Source of the DNA: Clostridiales bacterium
GTDB lineage: Bacteria > Bacillota > Clostridia > Lachnospirales > CAG-274
Length of the DNA stretch: 64,000 nucleotides
NCBI GenBank assembly: GCA_018371275.1
Contig: JAHALF010000009.1
Coordinates: 1-64,000 of the forward strand
Direction of reading: 5' to 3'
Part shown: positions 36,063 through 45,664 of the stretch, piece after piece
Numbering within the stretch: position 1 is the stretch's first letter
How the letters are laid out: every line of letters starts with the position of its first letter
Translations under genes and position numbers: made by a program
Notes under the pieces: model-generated
Told to the model about the DNA's origin: nothing
Seen by the model: only the letters and a program-made list of their open reading frames with translations
Database searches by the model: none

Positions 36063-36073
36063 GGAGAAAAAAT

Positions 36074-37039
36074 ATGTATAAAAAAATTAGTTTAATTTTA
36101 ATTTTAATATTGGTAACTACTATTTTTTATGGTTGTTCTAAAAAAGAAGAAGCAGATATAAAAGATAATAAAATAAATGTAGTTACAACTATTTTTCCGC
36201 CATATGATTTTGTTAGAGAAATAGGTGGGGAAAATGTAAATGTAAAAATGCTTTTAAAACCAGGGGAAGAAAGCCATTCATATGAACCAACACCAAAAGA
36301 TATAATTGATATACAAAACAGTGATTTATTTATATATGTCGGTGGAGAAAATGATGTTTGGGTTAATGATATATTAGAATCTATGGGAGATGATAGACCA
36401 CAAACGTTAAAACTTATTGATACAGTAAAAACAGTTGAAGAAGAAATAGTAGAAGGTATGGAACATGAGCATAATGAAGATGATGATCACAATCACGATG
36501 AAGACAAGCATACAATAGATGAACATGTTTGGACATCTCCTAAAAATTCAATATTAATAGTTGAAGAAATATCAGATATTTTAGGAGAAAAAGATGAGAA
36601 AAATTTAGAAGTATATAAAAAAAATTCTAGTGAATATATAAAAAAATTAGAAGATTTGGATAATAAATTTAAAGAAGTTGTAAATAATTCAAAGAGAAAA
36701 ACAATATTGTTTGGAGATAGATTTCCTTTTAGATATTTTGCAGATGAATATGGTCTTAAATATTATGCTGCATTTTCCGGGTGTTCAACAGAAACAGAGG
36801 CTAGTCCTAAAACAATTGGATTTTTAATAGATAAAATTAAACAAGAAAGTATACCTGTTGTATTTACAATAGAATTTTCCAATCAAAAAATAGCAAATTC
36901 TATTATTGAATCAACAAATGCTAAAAAAATGACATTTAATTCTGGGCATAATTTAACAAAAGAACAATTAGAAAATGGTGTAACATATTTATCTTTAATG
37001 GAAGAAAACGTTAGTATATTAAGGGAGGCTTTAAATTAA
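36074..37039 (+). CDS. znuA: Zinc ABC transporter binding lipoprotein
   Basis: A metal-binding receptor of cluster A-I (ZnuA/AdcA). I start it at the ATG at 36074, after AGGGAGAAAA; the upstream TTG at 36056 would overlap the regulator gene and spoil the signal peptide. The product is 321 residues with lipobox Cys21 (IFYGCSKK). A histidine- and acid-rich loop near 136-152 (EHEHNEDDDHNHDEDKH), followed by DEHVWTSPKNS, is typical of zinc receptors and absent from manganese ones. Ligand histidines are seen in EESHSYEP and HVW. It is followed directly by the ATPase gene. Confidence 0.93.
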   Translation: MYKKISLILILILVTTIFYGCSKKEEADIKDNKINVVTTIFPPYDFVREIGGENVNVKMLLKPGEESHSYEPTPKDIIDIQNSDLFIYVGGENDVWVNDILESMGDDRPQTLKLIDTVKTVEEEIVEGMEHEHNEDDDHNHDEDKHTIDEHVWTSPKNSILIVEEISDILGEKDEKNLEVYKKNSSEYIKKLEDLDNKFKEVVNNSKRKTILFGDRFPFRYFADEYGLKYYAAFSGCSTETEASPKTIGFLIDKIKQESIPVVFTIEFSNQKIANSIIESTNAKKMTFNSGHNLTKEQLENGVTYLSLMEENVSILREALN

Positions 37040-37747
37040 ATGGAATTAATAACTTCTAATAATTTAACATTTTCATATGATAATAAAGTTGTAGTTGAAA
37101 AGATTAATTTTAAAATTAATAAAGGGGATTATGTTTGTATTATTGGAGAAAATGGTGCTGGAAAAAGTACATTAATAAAAGGATTATTGAAATTGAAAAA
37201 ACCATCAAGTGGGCAACTAATATTTGAAAATAATTTAAAATCTAATGAAATAGGGTATTTACCACAACAAAACAATTATCAAAAAGATTTTCCAGCAACA
37301 GTTAAAGAAGTAGTTTTTTCTGGTTATCTAAACAAATTAGGATTAAAGCCATTTTATAGCAAAAATGATAAGGATATTATATATGATAATATGAAAAAAA
37401 TGAATATATTTGATATAAGAAAAAAATGTTTTAGAGATTTATCTGGAGGACAACAACAAAGAGTTTTATTAGCAAGAGCTCTATGTTCTACAAGTAAAGT
37501 TATATTACTAGATGAGCCAACAGTTGGACTAGACCCTATTGTTACAAAAGAATTTTATGATATAGTTGATAAAATAAATAAAGAACTTAAAATAACTATT
37601 ATAATGGTTTCTCACGATATAAAATATGCAATAAAATATGCCTCTCATATATTGCATATTCAAAAAAAACAATTATTTTTTGGTAAAACAAAAGACTATT
37701 TAGATGATAAAATATGTAAAACTTTTATTAATGGAGGAGAACTATGA
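37040..37747 (+). CDS. znuC: Zinc ABC transporter ATPase
   Basis: A 235-residue cytoplasmic ABC ATPase that powers zinc uptake with the neighbouring receptor and permease. Walker A is GENGAGKST near 37-45, the Q loop is YLPQQNN near 76-82, the ABC signature LSGGQQQRVLLARAL lies near 135-149, and Walker B VILLDEPTVGLD near 155-166 is followed by the switch histidine in VSHD. It begins right after the znuA stop and overlaps znuB by 4 bases (ATGA). Confidence 0.94.
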   Translation: MELITSNNLTFSYDNKVVVEKINFKINKGDYVCIIGENGAGKSTLIKGLLKLKKPSSGQLIFENNLKSNEIGYLPQQNNYQKDFPATVKEVVFSGYLNKLGLKPFYSKNDKDIIYDNMKKMNIFDIRKKCFRDLSGGQQQRVLLARALCSTSKVILLDEPTVGLDPIVTKEFYDIVDKINKELKITIIMVSHDIKYAIKYASHILHIQKKQLFFGKTKDYLDDKICKTFINGGEL

Positions 37748-38562
37748 TAGATATTATTTATGAAATATTTTCTTATCCGTTTATGGTTAAAGCAATAATA
37801 TCTGGTTTGTTAATTTCTATTTGTTCAGCTCTTTTAGGAGTTGTACTTGTATTAAAAAAATATTCCATGATAGGTGATGGGTTATCCCACGTTGGATTTG
37901 GGGCTTTAGCTGTTGCTACAGCTTTAAATAAAGAACCTATTATTGTATCTATACCTATTGTTGTTATTGTTTCATTTTTTCTTCTTAAAATAAGTGAAAA
38001 TAGAAAAATTAAGGGAGATTCAGCTATAGCTTTAATATCTACTAGCTCATTAGCAATAGGTATAATGATACTTTCTATGACAACAGGTATGAATACAGAT
38101 GTTTCAAATTATTTATTTGGATCTATACTTGGTTTAACAAAAGTAGATGTTATTTTAACTATTATTTTGTCTATTTTTGTAATAATTATATTTGTATTAT
38201 TTTATAATAAAATATTTGCTATTACTTTTGATGAAAATTTTTCTAAAGCAACAGGTATTAATGTAAATTTATATAATATTATTATAGCATTTTTGACTTC
38301 ACTTATTATTGTTTTAGGTATGAGAACAATGGGTTCTTTATTAATATCAAGTCTTATGATTTTTCCAACACTTACATCTATGAGAGTTTTTAAAAGCTTC
38401 AAAGCTGTTGTAATAAATTCTTTAATTATTTCTATTATATGCTTTTTAGTGGGCATATTTATATCATATATATACGATATACCAACTGGTGCAAATATAG
38501 CTATCATAAATGTAATAGCTTTTTTAATTTATTATATAATAGGGTTGATATTAAAAAAATAA
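37744..38562 (+). CDS. znuB: Zinc ABC transporter permease
   Basis: A 272-residue integral membrane protein of the ABC-3 (ZnuB/MntB) family with about eight hydrophobic segments. Family-typical stretches are MIGDGLSHVGFGALAVA near 42-58 and MRTMGSLLISSLMIFPT near 192-208. It overlaps znuC by 4 bases and ends the operon; a terminator follows at 38591. Confidence 0.93.
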   Translation: MIDIIYEIFSYPFMVKAIISGLLISICSALLGVVLVLKKYSMIGDGLSHVGFGALAVATALNKEPIIVSIPIVVIVSFFLLKISENRKIKGDSAIALISTSSLAIGIMILSMTTGMNTDVSNYLFGSILGLTKVDVILTIILSIFVIIIFVLFYNKIFAITFDENFSKATGINVNLYNIIIAFLTSLIIVLGMRTMGSLLISSLMIFPTLTSMRVFKSFKAVVINSLIISIICFLVGIFISYIYDIPTGANIAIINVIAFLIYYIIGLILKK

Positions 38563-38590
38563 AATCATATTTTTATAAAATTTTTATTTT

Positions 38591-38623
38591 AAATAACAGT
38601 CTTTATAGTCTGTTATTTTTTTA
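38591..38623 (+). terminator. Terminator after znuB
   Basis: AAATAACAG at 38591-38599 pairs with CTGTTATTT at 38610-38618, ten bases apart, followed by a T run. Confidence 0.8.
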
Positions 38624-38696
38624 TAATTTTAAGTTTTATATTTTTAATATGGTTAATTAAATTATAAAAATATTTTTTTGGGTTTTAAAATATGTA

Positions 38697-38755
38697 TTGA
38701 CAATTATTTAATATTGTGTTACCATATACTAACACAAGTTAATATAAAATAACTT
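38697..38755 (+). promoter_or_regulatory. Promoter and tandem GTTA-N8-TAAC operators of the haem/siderophore operon
   Basis: TTGACA at 38697-38702 with a weak TACCAT at 38720-38725. A perfect dyad, TTGTGTTA at 38714-38721 and TAACACAA at 38730-38737, covers the -10. A second dyad, AAGTTA at 38736-38741 and TAACTT at 38750-38755, shares the GTTA-N8-TAAC core, and the centres are 20 bases apart. Two repressor dimers on one face of the helix would block transcription. The regulator is not encoded nearby. Confidence 0.7.
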
Positions 38756-38778
38756 ATGATTTGTTAAGGAGGATAATT

Positions 38779-39735
38779 ATGAAATTAAAAACAACATTAT
38801 TAGCAGTTATTCTAATATTTAGTATATTGGTAGGATGTAATAATCAATCTAATAATGAAGTATCCAATGATACTAATAAAAATATAGAAAAAGAGAATTC
38901 TTTAGATAAAGAAAAAGCTAATAATATAGATATAAAAATATCTGTTGCAAGCGTTGCTATATCTCAAATATTATCAGAAATGAATCAAGAAATAGTAGGA
39001 AGACCCACTACAAAATTGACGTTACCTAAACAATATGAAAGTGTAGAGGAAATAGGAAGTTCCTTTTCACCAGATTTTGAAAAAGTATTAGCTGTTGGCA
39101 CAGAACTTTTAATAGGTGATGAGATGTTTAAAGATAAAATAGAAAAAACAGCTAAAGAGTATGGTATAGAAACTTTTTATGTTAATACTTCTACATATAA
39201 TTCATTTTTAACAAGTATAGAAGAGCTTGGTAAGAGAATAGGTAAAGAAAAAGAGGCAAATGATATTATAAAAAGGTTTAAAGAACCATTAAATAATTCA
39301 AAAGATATAAATAAGGATTTAAAAGTAGCTATAATTTTTGGAACATCTGAAAGCAATATGTTAGCAACGGAAAATACATATGTAGGTAGCCTTGTACAAG
39401 CTTTTGGGGTAAAAAATATAGCAACAGAGATAGTTAATGATAGTAGCAGTAATAATCCTTTAGAGGTAGAGTCTAATGGATATATAAATTTAAATTTAGA
39501 ACAACTACTTAAAAACCAACCAGATTTGATTTTGAGATTTGGTCATGGTAATGTAGAAGAGGCTAATAAAGCATTTGAAAAATTATTTTCAGAAAATCCA
39601 GCTTGGAAAAATCTAAACGCTTTTAAAAGCAATAAAATATTTGATTTAGACTCTAACATATTTGGAGCATCTGCAAATAATTTTGTTGATAAAGCTTTAA
39701 CGAAAATTGGAGAAATTTTAAATGCAGAGTCGTAA
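38779..39735 (+). CDS. Haem (or siderophore) ABC transporter binding lipoprotein, IsdE-like
   Basis: A 318-residue lipoprotein starting at the ATG at 38779 behind AAGGAGG; the TTG at 38761 lies upstream of that site and is rejected. Lipobox Cys20 (ILVGCNNQ). The periplasmic-binding fold resembles IsdE haem receptors: a V-G-RPTTK-LTLPKQYESVEEIG-SSFSPDFEKV pattern near 82-112. No Met/His haem ligand can be assigned with confidence. It is followed by a FecCD-type permease, an ATPase and a HugZ-like protein, which together favour haem as the substrate over siderophore or cobalamin. Confidence 0.82.
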   Translation: MKLKTTLLAVILIFSILVGCNNQSNNEVSNDTNKNIEKENSLDKEKANNIDIKISVASVAISQILSEMNQEIVGRPTTKLTLPKQYESVEEIGSSFSPDFEKVLAVGTELLIGDEMFKDKIEKTAKEYGIETFYVNTSTYNSFLTSIEELGKRIGKEKEANDIIKRFKEPLNNSKDINKDLKVAIIFGTSESNMLATENTYVGSLVQAFGVKNIATEIVNDSSSNNPLEVESNGYINLNLEQLLKNQPDLILRFGHGNVEEANKAFEKLFSENPAWKNLNAFKSNKIFDLDSNIFGASANNFVDKALTKIGEILNAES

Positions 39736-40714
39736 TATAAAAAAAGTAAGTTTAATAATATGTTCTTTTACATTACTATTTATACTAATATTTATATTTT
39801 GTATTTTTGGAAGTGTAAAATTTAGTGTAAAGGAGATAATAATTTCTATTTTTAATAAAGATAATGAGTTACTAAATACAATAGTTTATGATATAAGGCT
39901 ACCAAGAAATTTAATAGCAGCTTTTGTAGGAGCTAGTTTATCAGTTTCGGGGATACTATTACAAGCTGTTATGAGAAACCCTTTAGCTGACCCTGGAATA
40001 ACAGGGGTGTCATCTGGTGCTAGCGTTATGGCTATTATCATACTTTTAGCATTTCCTACTTATTCATTTATATTGCCTATATTGGCATTTGTAGGGGGAT
40101 TATTAGCTTGTATTTTAGTATTTGTATTGGCCTGGAAAAATGGGGAAATAAAACCAAATAGGATTATATTATCTGGAGTAGCAATAAACTCAATTTTTGG
40201 GAGTATTATATCTATATTTACTATAATATATAGTGATAGAATACAAAGTGCTTTATTGTGGTTAAATGGTAGTTTAGCACAAAAGACTTGGTCAGACTTT
40301 AAATTATTATCTGCGTATATTGTAATGGGATTAATATTATCTTTATTTTGCATAAGACCAGCTAATATATTAGCACTTGGAGAAAAAACAGCACTTAGTT
40401 TAGGGTTTAATGTTACATATTTAAGGTTATTTATATCTATTGTGGGTGTATTTTTAGCAGGTGTTTGTACATCAATTGTTGGAATAATTGGCTTTGTAGG
40501 TCTTATAATACCCCATATTTGTAGAATAGTTATAGGTGATGATTATAGATATTGTTTGCCATTATCTATTGCTTTAGGTGGTATAATAGTATTGTTAGCA
40601 GATACAATAGCAAGAACCATTGGAGGAAGTGTTGAGTTACCTGTTGGGATAGTTATGTCATTAATAGGTGGACCGTTTTTCTTATATCTACTTAGAAAAA
40701 AGGAAGGTGCTTAA
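39722..40714 (+). CDS. FecCD-family ABC permease
   Basis: A 330-residue permease of the FecCD (BtuC-like) family used for haem, siderophore and cobalamin uptake. Typical stretches are IRLPRNLIAAFVGASLSVSG near 60-79 and GIIGFVGLIIPHICRIVIGD near 256-275, with about ten hydrophobic segments. It overlaps the receptor gene by 14 bases, so the two are translationally coupled, and precedes the ATPase by 2 bases. Confidence 0.92.
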   Translation: MQSRNIKKVSLIICSFTLLFILIFIFCIFGSVKFSVKEIIISIFNKDNELLNTIVYDIRLPRNLIAAFVGASLSVSGILLQAVMRNPLADPGITGVSSGASVMAIIILLAFPTYSFILPILAFVGGLLACILVFVLAWKNGEIKPNRIILSGVAINSIFGSIISIFTIIYSDRIQSALLWLNGSLAQKTWSDFKLLSAYIVMGLILSLFCIRPANILALGEKTALSLGFNVTYLRLFISIVGVFLAGVCTSIVGIIGFVGLIIPHICRIVIGDDYRYCLPLSIALGGIIVLLADTIARTIGGSVELPVGIVMSLIGGPFFLYLLRKKEGA

Positions 40715-40716
40715 TA

Positions 40717-41490
40717 TTGTTAAGTGTTAAATCGTTAAATGCAGGTTATGAAAATAAAAAAATAATAGAAGATTTATTTTTAGATATAAAAAAAGGTGAA
40801 ATAGTGTCTATAATAGGTCCTAATGGTTCTGGTAAATCTACGTTACTTAGTTGCCTTACAAGATATATTAAACCAATATCTGGTGAAATTTTTTTAGAAA
40901 ATGAAAGTATTTACAATAAATCTATAAAAGAGTTTTCTAAAAAAGTTGCTATTTTATCACAACATCACTCTGTAACAAGTAATGTAACTGTAAGGCAACT
41001 AGTTTCCTATGGTAGGTTACCTCATAAAAGGTGGTATGAAAGGCAAAATAAAGAAGATTATGAAATAGTAGAAAAAGCTATGAAATATACAAATGTTTTA
41101 AAATATGAAAATAATTTTGTAAATAGCTTGTCAGGGGGTGAACAACAAAGGGTATGGATAGCTATGGCTTTAGCTCAAACACCAGATGTATTATTATTAG
41201 ATGAGCCTACAACATATTTAGATATATCTCATCAATTAGAGCTAATGAAATTAATTCATACGATAAATAAAGAAAAGAAAATAACTATAATTATGGTTTT
41301 ACACGATTTAAATCAAGCCAGTGAGTATAGTGATAAAATTGTACTTATGAAAAGTGGTAAAATATTCGATTATGGGTTACCAAGAGATGTAATAAATTGT
41401 GAAAATTTAAAAAATGTATATAATATAAAATGTCATATATGTGAAAATAATAAAAAACTTATGATTACACCAATTGACATATGTAAATAA
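40717..41490 (+). CDS. FecE-family ABC ATPase
   Basis: A 257-residue ATPase of the iron-complex transporter type, starting at TTG behind AAGGTG. Walker A GPNGSGKST near 34-42, signature SLSGGEQQRVWIAMAL near 137-152, Walker B VLLLDEPTTYLD near 160-171 and switch VLHD near 194-197 are intact. It completes the uptake system with the two upstream genes. The cysteine pair near the C terminus (KCHICENNKK) is not part of the usual fold. Confidence 0.92.
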   Translation: MLSVKSLNAGYENKKIIEDLFLDIKKGEIVSIIGPNGSGKSTLLSCLTRYIKPISGEIFLENESIYNKSIKEFSKKVAILSQHHSVTSNVTVRQLVSYGRLPHKRWYERQNKEDYEIVEKAMKYTNVLKYENNFVNSLSGGEQQRVWIAMALAQTPDVLLLDEPTTYLDISHQLELMKLIHTINKEKKITIIMVLHDLNQASEYSDKIVLMKSGKIFDYGLPRDVINCENLKNVYNIKCHICENNKKLMITPIDICK

Positions 41491-41506
41491 GGAAGGAAGA
41501 TAAAAA

Positions 41507-41971
41507 ATGAAAGAACTTTTAAATACTCAAAAAACAGCTTTTATAGCATCAATAGATGAAAACAATATGCCACAAGCAAGTTATGCACCTTATGTTATTA
41601 TTGAAGATAAAATTTATATTTATATTAGTAAGGTAGCAGAACATTATAAAAATTTAGAAAATAATAAACATGCTAGTCTTATGATTATTGAAGATGAAAC
41701 TAATTCTAAAATATTATTTGCTAGAAAAAGAATTAGCTTTAAAGGGGAAGCTACCAAATTGTCAGATGTAGATAGTCAAGTTAAAGAAAAATTTGAAGAA
41801 ATACACACTAAAAATATGATGGATGTATTATATACAATGGATTTTGACTTTTTTGAAATAAAAATTTCAGAGGGAAGATTAGTTGAGGGCTTTGGAAAAG
41901 CTTATAAGTTAACATATAATAATAATGATTGGGAAAAAGAACATATAGTTATAGATAAGGCTCATAAATAA
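41507..41971 (+). CDS. HugZ-like / pyridoxamine-phosphate-oxidase-fold haem utilisation protein
   Basis: A 154-residue split-barrel flavin/haem-fold protein of the pyridoxamine 5'-phosphate oxidase-like group. The pattern TQKTAFIASIDENNMPQASY near 7-26, then KIYIYISKVAEHYKNLENNK and HASLMIIEDE, is shared by HugZ/HutZ proteins that store or degrade haem in the cytoplasm. It is the last gene after a haem-type ABC system, 16 bases downstream, with GGAAGGAAG before the ATG, which supports a part in releasing iron. A general flavin reductase-like role cannot be excluded. Confidence 0.78.
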   Translation: MKELLNTQKTAFIASIDENNMPQASYAPYVIIEDKIYIYISKVAEHYKNLENNKHASLMIIEDETNSKILFARKRISFKGEATKLSDVDSQVKEKFEEIHTKNMMDVLYTMDFDFFEIKISEGRLVEGFGKAYKLTYNNNDWEKEHIVIDKAHK

Positions 41972-42102
41972 TATAGTGTGTTAGTTATAGGGAGTAAGTT
42001 ATGAAAATTTAATATATAAATAATTTTTAAAAATTATGTTATTAAAAATATAATCATATATTTTTTGTCTAATTTATTGGTAATAATGAGATATTTCTAT
42101 TA

Positions 42103-42130
42103 TTGACAAATTTATAATTTAGTATAAAAT
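42103..42130 (+). promoter_or_regulatory. Promoter of the cyclophilin gene
   Basis: TTGACA at 42103-42108, 16-base spacer, TAAAAT at 42125-42130, 39 bases before the start codon. Confidence 0.7.
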
Positions 42131-42169
42131 ATAATAGAAAGAATTAATATAAATTGGAGGCATAATTTT

Positions 42170-42997
42170 ATGAAGAAAAATTTAATGGTATTTTTATTAT
42201 TATTTAGTGTTATATTTAGTACAGCTTGTGGTAAAAATGAAAATAATGAAGATACTTCTACTACAACAGTAGAAACAACTACAGAAACTACAATAGAAAC
42301 AACTGGTCAATCAACTTCAAGTACTAGCGTTAGTGAACAAACTGATAATAAATCTAGTGAATTGTTACAATTTTCTGAAATAAAAAAGGGTGAAGAAATA
42401 GCTATTTTAAAAACCAATTATGGTGATATAAAAATAAGATTTTTTAAGGATCAAGCCCCTAAAGCAGTGGAAAACTTTATAACTCATTCAAAAGAGGGTT
42501 ACTACGATGGACTTACATTTCATAGAGTTATTAAAGACTTTATGATTCAAGGTGGAGATCCTAATGGTAATGGTACAGGTGGAGAAAGTATATATGGCAA
42601 ACCTTTTGAAGATGAAATTAATATACCAGATTTAAGACATTTTAATGGTGCTCTTAGTATGGCAAATAGTGGTGCTAATACAAATGGTAGCCAATTTTTC
42701 ATTGTTCAAAGTAGTAATATTGATGAAGAAAGTAAAAAAATATTAGAATATTATTCTAAAAATCAAGAACAAGAACAAAATGGTATAAAGGTTAAAGATG
42801 TTTATCCTACAAGTGTATGTGAAAAATATATAGAAGTTGGAGGAACACCTTGGCTTGATGGTAAACATACTGTATTTGGACAAGTTTATGAGGGAATGGA
42901 CATAGTTAATGAAATAGCTAGCGTTAAAGTTGGAGAAAATGATAAACCTGTAGAAGATGTAATAATAGAAAGTATATCTATTGAAAAATATAAATAA
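42170..42997 (+). CDS. Cyclophilin-type peptidylprolyl isomerase lipoprotein
   Basis: A 275-residue lipoprotein (lipobox Cys20, FSTACGKN) with a Thr/Ser/Glu-rich linker from about 25 to 65 and a cyclophilin domain from about 75. The cyclophilin core shows [20 protein letters not shown] near 111-130, containing the catalytic arginine, then [19 protein letters not shown] near 161-179. An insertion of about 25 residues ([20 protein letters not shown]) lies before [11 protein letters not shown]. It should help fold exported proteins on the outer face of the membrane. It is monocistronic with its own promoter and a shared bidirectional terminator. Confidence 0.93.
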   Translation: MKKNLMVFLLLFSVIFSTACGKNENNEDTSTTTVETTTETTIETTGQSTSSTSVSEQTDNKSSELLQFSEIKKGEEIAILKTNYGDIKIRFFKDQAPKAVENFITHSKEGYYDGLTFHRVIKDFMIQGGDPNGNGTGGESIYGKPFEDEINIPDLRHFNGALSMANSGANTNGSQFFIVQSSNIDEESKKILEYYSKNQEQEQNGIKVKDVYPTSVCEKYIEVGGTPWLDGKHTVFGQVYEGMDIVNEIASVKVGENDKPVEDVIIESISIEKYK

Positions 42998-43003
42998 TGT
43001 TAT

Positions 43004-43045
43004 AACAAATAAAAAGAGGATAATTTTATCCTCTTTTTATTTGTT
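43004..43045. terminator. Bidirectional terminator between cyclophilin and ppa
   Basis: A perfect 18-bp stem pairs 43004-43021 with 43028-43045 around AATTTT. It has A/T runs on both flanks and serves the convergent genes; the ppa stop codon lies inside the stem. Confidence 0.88.
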
Positions 43046-43567
43046 AAATTTATTGTTGTAATTTTTTATGCAGTCTTCAATAATTTGTTTAGCATCTTTA
43101 GCATCACCAAATTTTTCAACAATAGTTTTTTTGTTTTCAAGATCCTTATAAGTAACAAAGAAGTGTTTAATTTCGTCAAATATATGCTTTGGAAGTTCAG
43201 ATATATCTTTATAAGAATTGTAAATAGGGTCATTTTTAGCTATTGCTATAACTTTTTCATCATTTTCTCCACCATCAACCATATACATAACTCCAATTGG
43301 ATATGCTTCAACAAGAGTTAGAGGTTCAATAGTTTCAGAACATAATAAAAGAACATCTAAAGGGTCTTTATCATCACCATAAGTTTTAGGTATAAAACCA
43401 TAGTTAGCTGGATAATGTACAGCTGAATGTAAAATTCTATCTAACATAATAAGACCAGTTTCTTTATCTAATTCATACTTCTTTTTACTACCTTTAGATA
43501 TTTCTATAACGCATACAAAATCATCAGGTTTAATTCTATCTGCATTAATATCATGCCAAATATTCAT
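43037..43567 (-). CDS. ppa: Inorganic pyrophosphatase (family I)
   Basis: Family I soluble pyrophosphatase, 176 residues, hydrolysing pyrophosphate to drive biosynthesis. Seen: SKKKYELDKETGLIMLDRIL near 27-46, HYPANYGFIPKTY near 51-63, and the metal-binding DDKDPLDVLLL near 65-75 with the aspartates of the D-x-D-P-x-D signature. The rest is typical, ending in a lysine-rich tail. TGGAGGAAA precedes the ATG on the minus strand. Clostridia more often use family II enzymes, but family I is also found. It is transcribed alone, convergent to the cyclophilin gene. Confidence 0.95.
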   Translation of the reverse strand: MNIWHDINADRIKPDDFVCVIEISKGSKKKYELDKETGLIMLDRILHSAVHYPANYGFIPKTYGDDKDPLDVLLLCSETIEPLTLVEAYPIGVMYMVDGGENDEKVIAIAKNDPIYNSYKDISELPKHIFDEIKHFFVTYKDLENKKTIVEKFGDAKDAKQIIEDCIKNYNNKFNK

Positions 43568-43697
43568 AAAATTTCCTCCAAAAAATAAATTTAATCTAAT
43601 TAATTATATATTCAAATTATAAAAAATTAAATTGACAAACAATATAAATAAAAAATAAAAAGTTAAAAGAAAATATACAAAATATACAAAATGAAAA

Positions 43698-44333
43698 TTA
43701 GTATCCTAATTCTTCACCAACTAAAATAACCTTTATTCTATTTTTTTCTTTACTATACCTATTTACAGTGGTAACACAGCAAATAGTATCATTAGATAGG
43801 CAGTCATAACAACTGCCTTTTATTGTACAAGGGGTTTTTTTATTTAAACGAATAGCGTTTATAGGAGATGCATAGTTTTTAACTCTATTAATTGCCGATA
43901 ACTCATCTGTACATATTTTATTAACACCTATAACCAAAATTACATTTTTAGGACCATATATCATTGCAGCAACTCTATTTCCAGTTCCATCAATATTTAC
44001 TATTTTACCATCTAAGGTTATAGCATTAGCACTAGCAAGATAAAAATCACTTGTAAAAGCTTTTCTATAAATATAGTCAATTTCTTCTTGACAAGTTGCT
44101 TTAGCTCTATCAAAAAGGTTATAATTTCCTTTATATAAAGCGTCAATTAATCCTATTTGTAGTATACTTTGAGATCCTCCCCAACATATACTAGACTTAT
44201 TTGGAATAAGCTCTAAAGATTTTTTCAGTGCATCTTCTTTGGTTTTTACAAAAAAACCTTGAATATTTCTTTTTTCTAAATTTTCTATTACTTTTTTAGC
44301 ATTAAGCTCATTATATATTTCTTTTTGTATCAT
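43698..44333 (-). CDS. LUD-domain (lactate utilisation LutC-like) protein
   Basis: A 211-residue protein of the LUD (DUF162, YkgG) family. Visible are KTKEDALKKSLELIPNKSSI near 30-49, ICWGGSQSI near 49-57, ANAITLDGKIVNIDGTGNRV near 101-120 and a cysteine cluster CTIKGSCYDC and DTICC near 168-186. The family is named for LutC of lactate oxidation, but single copies without lutA/lutB, as here, are frequent in anaerobes and unexplained. It lies downstream of aroC and lysA on the same strand with 28 bases after lysA. Probably cytosolic; function unknown. Confidence 0.82.
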   Translation of the reverse strand: MIQKEIYNELNAKKVIENLEKRNIQGFFVKTKEDALKKSLELIPNKSSICWGGSQSILQIGLIDALYKGNYNLFDRAKATCQEEIDYIYRKAFTSDFYLASANAITLDGKIVNIDGTGNRVAAMIYGPKNVILVIGVNKICTDELSAINRVKNYASPINAIRLNKKTPCTIKGSCYDCLSNDTICCVTTVNRYSKEKNRIKVILVGEELGY

Positions 44334-44361
44334 ATAAAATACCCCCCAGTAATTTAATATA

Positions 44362-45627
44362 TTATTTTAAAGAAATAAAATTTTTAACAATATCTTCTAA
44401 AGTGTCCCTTTTTCTAATGAGAACAGCCTCGCCATTTTCTCTTATTAAAACTTCAGCAGGACGTAATCTATTGTTATAATTGGAGCTCATAACGTGACCA
44501 TATGCACCAGCATCTAAAATACCTAAAATATCTCCTTCTTTAAGAGTAGGCAACATCCTATTTTTAGCTATAATATCTCCAGTTTCACAAATATTACCAA
44601 CAACTGTAATAGGTTCTATTTTTTTAGGTTTTTCATTAGATTGTCTGTACACTTCTATATCGTGATGAGAATCATACATAACGGGTCTTGCTAAAACATT
44701 AAATCCTATGTCAGTACCAGCATATTTATTATTACCATTATTTTTAATAGCATTTACCGTTCCAAGTAAGACACCACATTCAGCAGCAATGTATCTACCT
44801 GGTTCTATTTTAAATTTAATTCTTTTACCGTATTCTTTAGAAAATTTTTCAAATATTTCATCTAATTTTTTACCAAGACTTTCTATATCTAAAGTTTTAT
44901 ATGTATCATCTAATTTATTATATGGTACTCCAAAGCCTCCGCCTAAATCTATAAACTCTAAATCATTAAATTGTTTAGCAATAGATAAAATAGCATATAC
45001 ACCTTCAATATATTTATCAGGTTCCATAAATAAAGAACCAATGTGTTGATTTATACCAACTAGCTTTAAACTATATTTTTTTAAAGTTTCATTAAATAGT
45101 TCCATTTCATCTGGGTCGATACCAAATTTTGTATTTTTACCAGCAGTAATAACTTTTTCGTGGTGTCCAGCTCCAATACCACCATTAAAACGAGCAGCAA
45201 CTCTTCCTCCTGGATTTATTTGTCCAAATTGTTCTAATTGTGAAATAGAATCTACACTTAATATAATATTATTATCTATGGCATATTGCATTTCTTCTTT
45301 AGAAACATTATTGCTTATATAAAATATTTTTTCAGGTGAAAAACCAGCTTTAAGCTCTGCATACATTTCCCCAGGAGACATAGCATCAATATTTAAGCCT
45401 TCTTCATTAGCTATTTCTAATATTGCTAAGTTGCTATTAGCTTTTGCAGAATAGTTTACAGCAAAATTTTCATAAGATACAAGATTTTTCATATCTCTCA
45501 TTTTTTCACGAAGTATTTTTTCATTATATACATATAAAGGGCTACCATATTTTTGTATTAAATCTATAGGCGAATTCCCCATATAAAAATTTGCATTATC
45601 TGTTACTTTGGATACTAATTTTTGCAT
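44362..45627 (-). CDS. lysA: Diaminopimelate decarboxylase
   Basis: LysA decarboxylates meso-diaminopimelate to L-lysine, the last step of lysine synthesis. The 421-residue fold-type III pyridoxal-phosphate enzyme has the cofactor lysine in VNYSAKANSN near 59-67, HIGSLF near 191-196, DLGGGFGVPY near 222-231, EPGRYIAAECG near 274-284 and CETGDIIAKN near 348-357 with GAYGHVMSSNYN. All are intact and the length is normal. AAGGAGAATT precedes the ATG on the minus strand. It is 37 bases from aroC upstream, so one transcript is likely. Confidence 0.95.
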   Translation of the reverse strand: MQKLVSKVTDNANFYMGNSPIDLIQKYGSPLYVYNEKILREKMRDMKNLVSYENFAVNYSAKANSNLAILEIANEEGLNIDAMSPGEMYAELKAGFSPEKIFYISNNVSKEEMQYAIDNNIILSVDSISQLEQFGQINPGGRVAARFNGGIGAGHHEKVITAGKNTKFGIDPDEMELFNETLKKYSLKLVGINQHIGSLFMEPDKYIEGVYAILSIAKQFNDLEFIDLGGGFGVPYNKLDDTYKTLDIESLGKKLDEIFEKFSKEYGKRIKFKIEPGRYIAAECGVLLGTVNAIKNNGNNKYAGTDIGFNVLARPVMYDSHHDIEVYRQSNEKPKKIEPITVVGNICETGDIIAKNRMLPTLKEGDILGILDAGAYGHVMSSNYNNRLRPAEVLIRENGEAVLIRKRDTLEDIVKNFISLK

Positions 45628-45664
45628 AATAATTCTCCTTATATTGTACTTTATTTAAAACATT

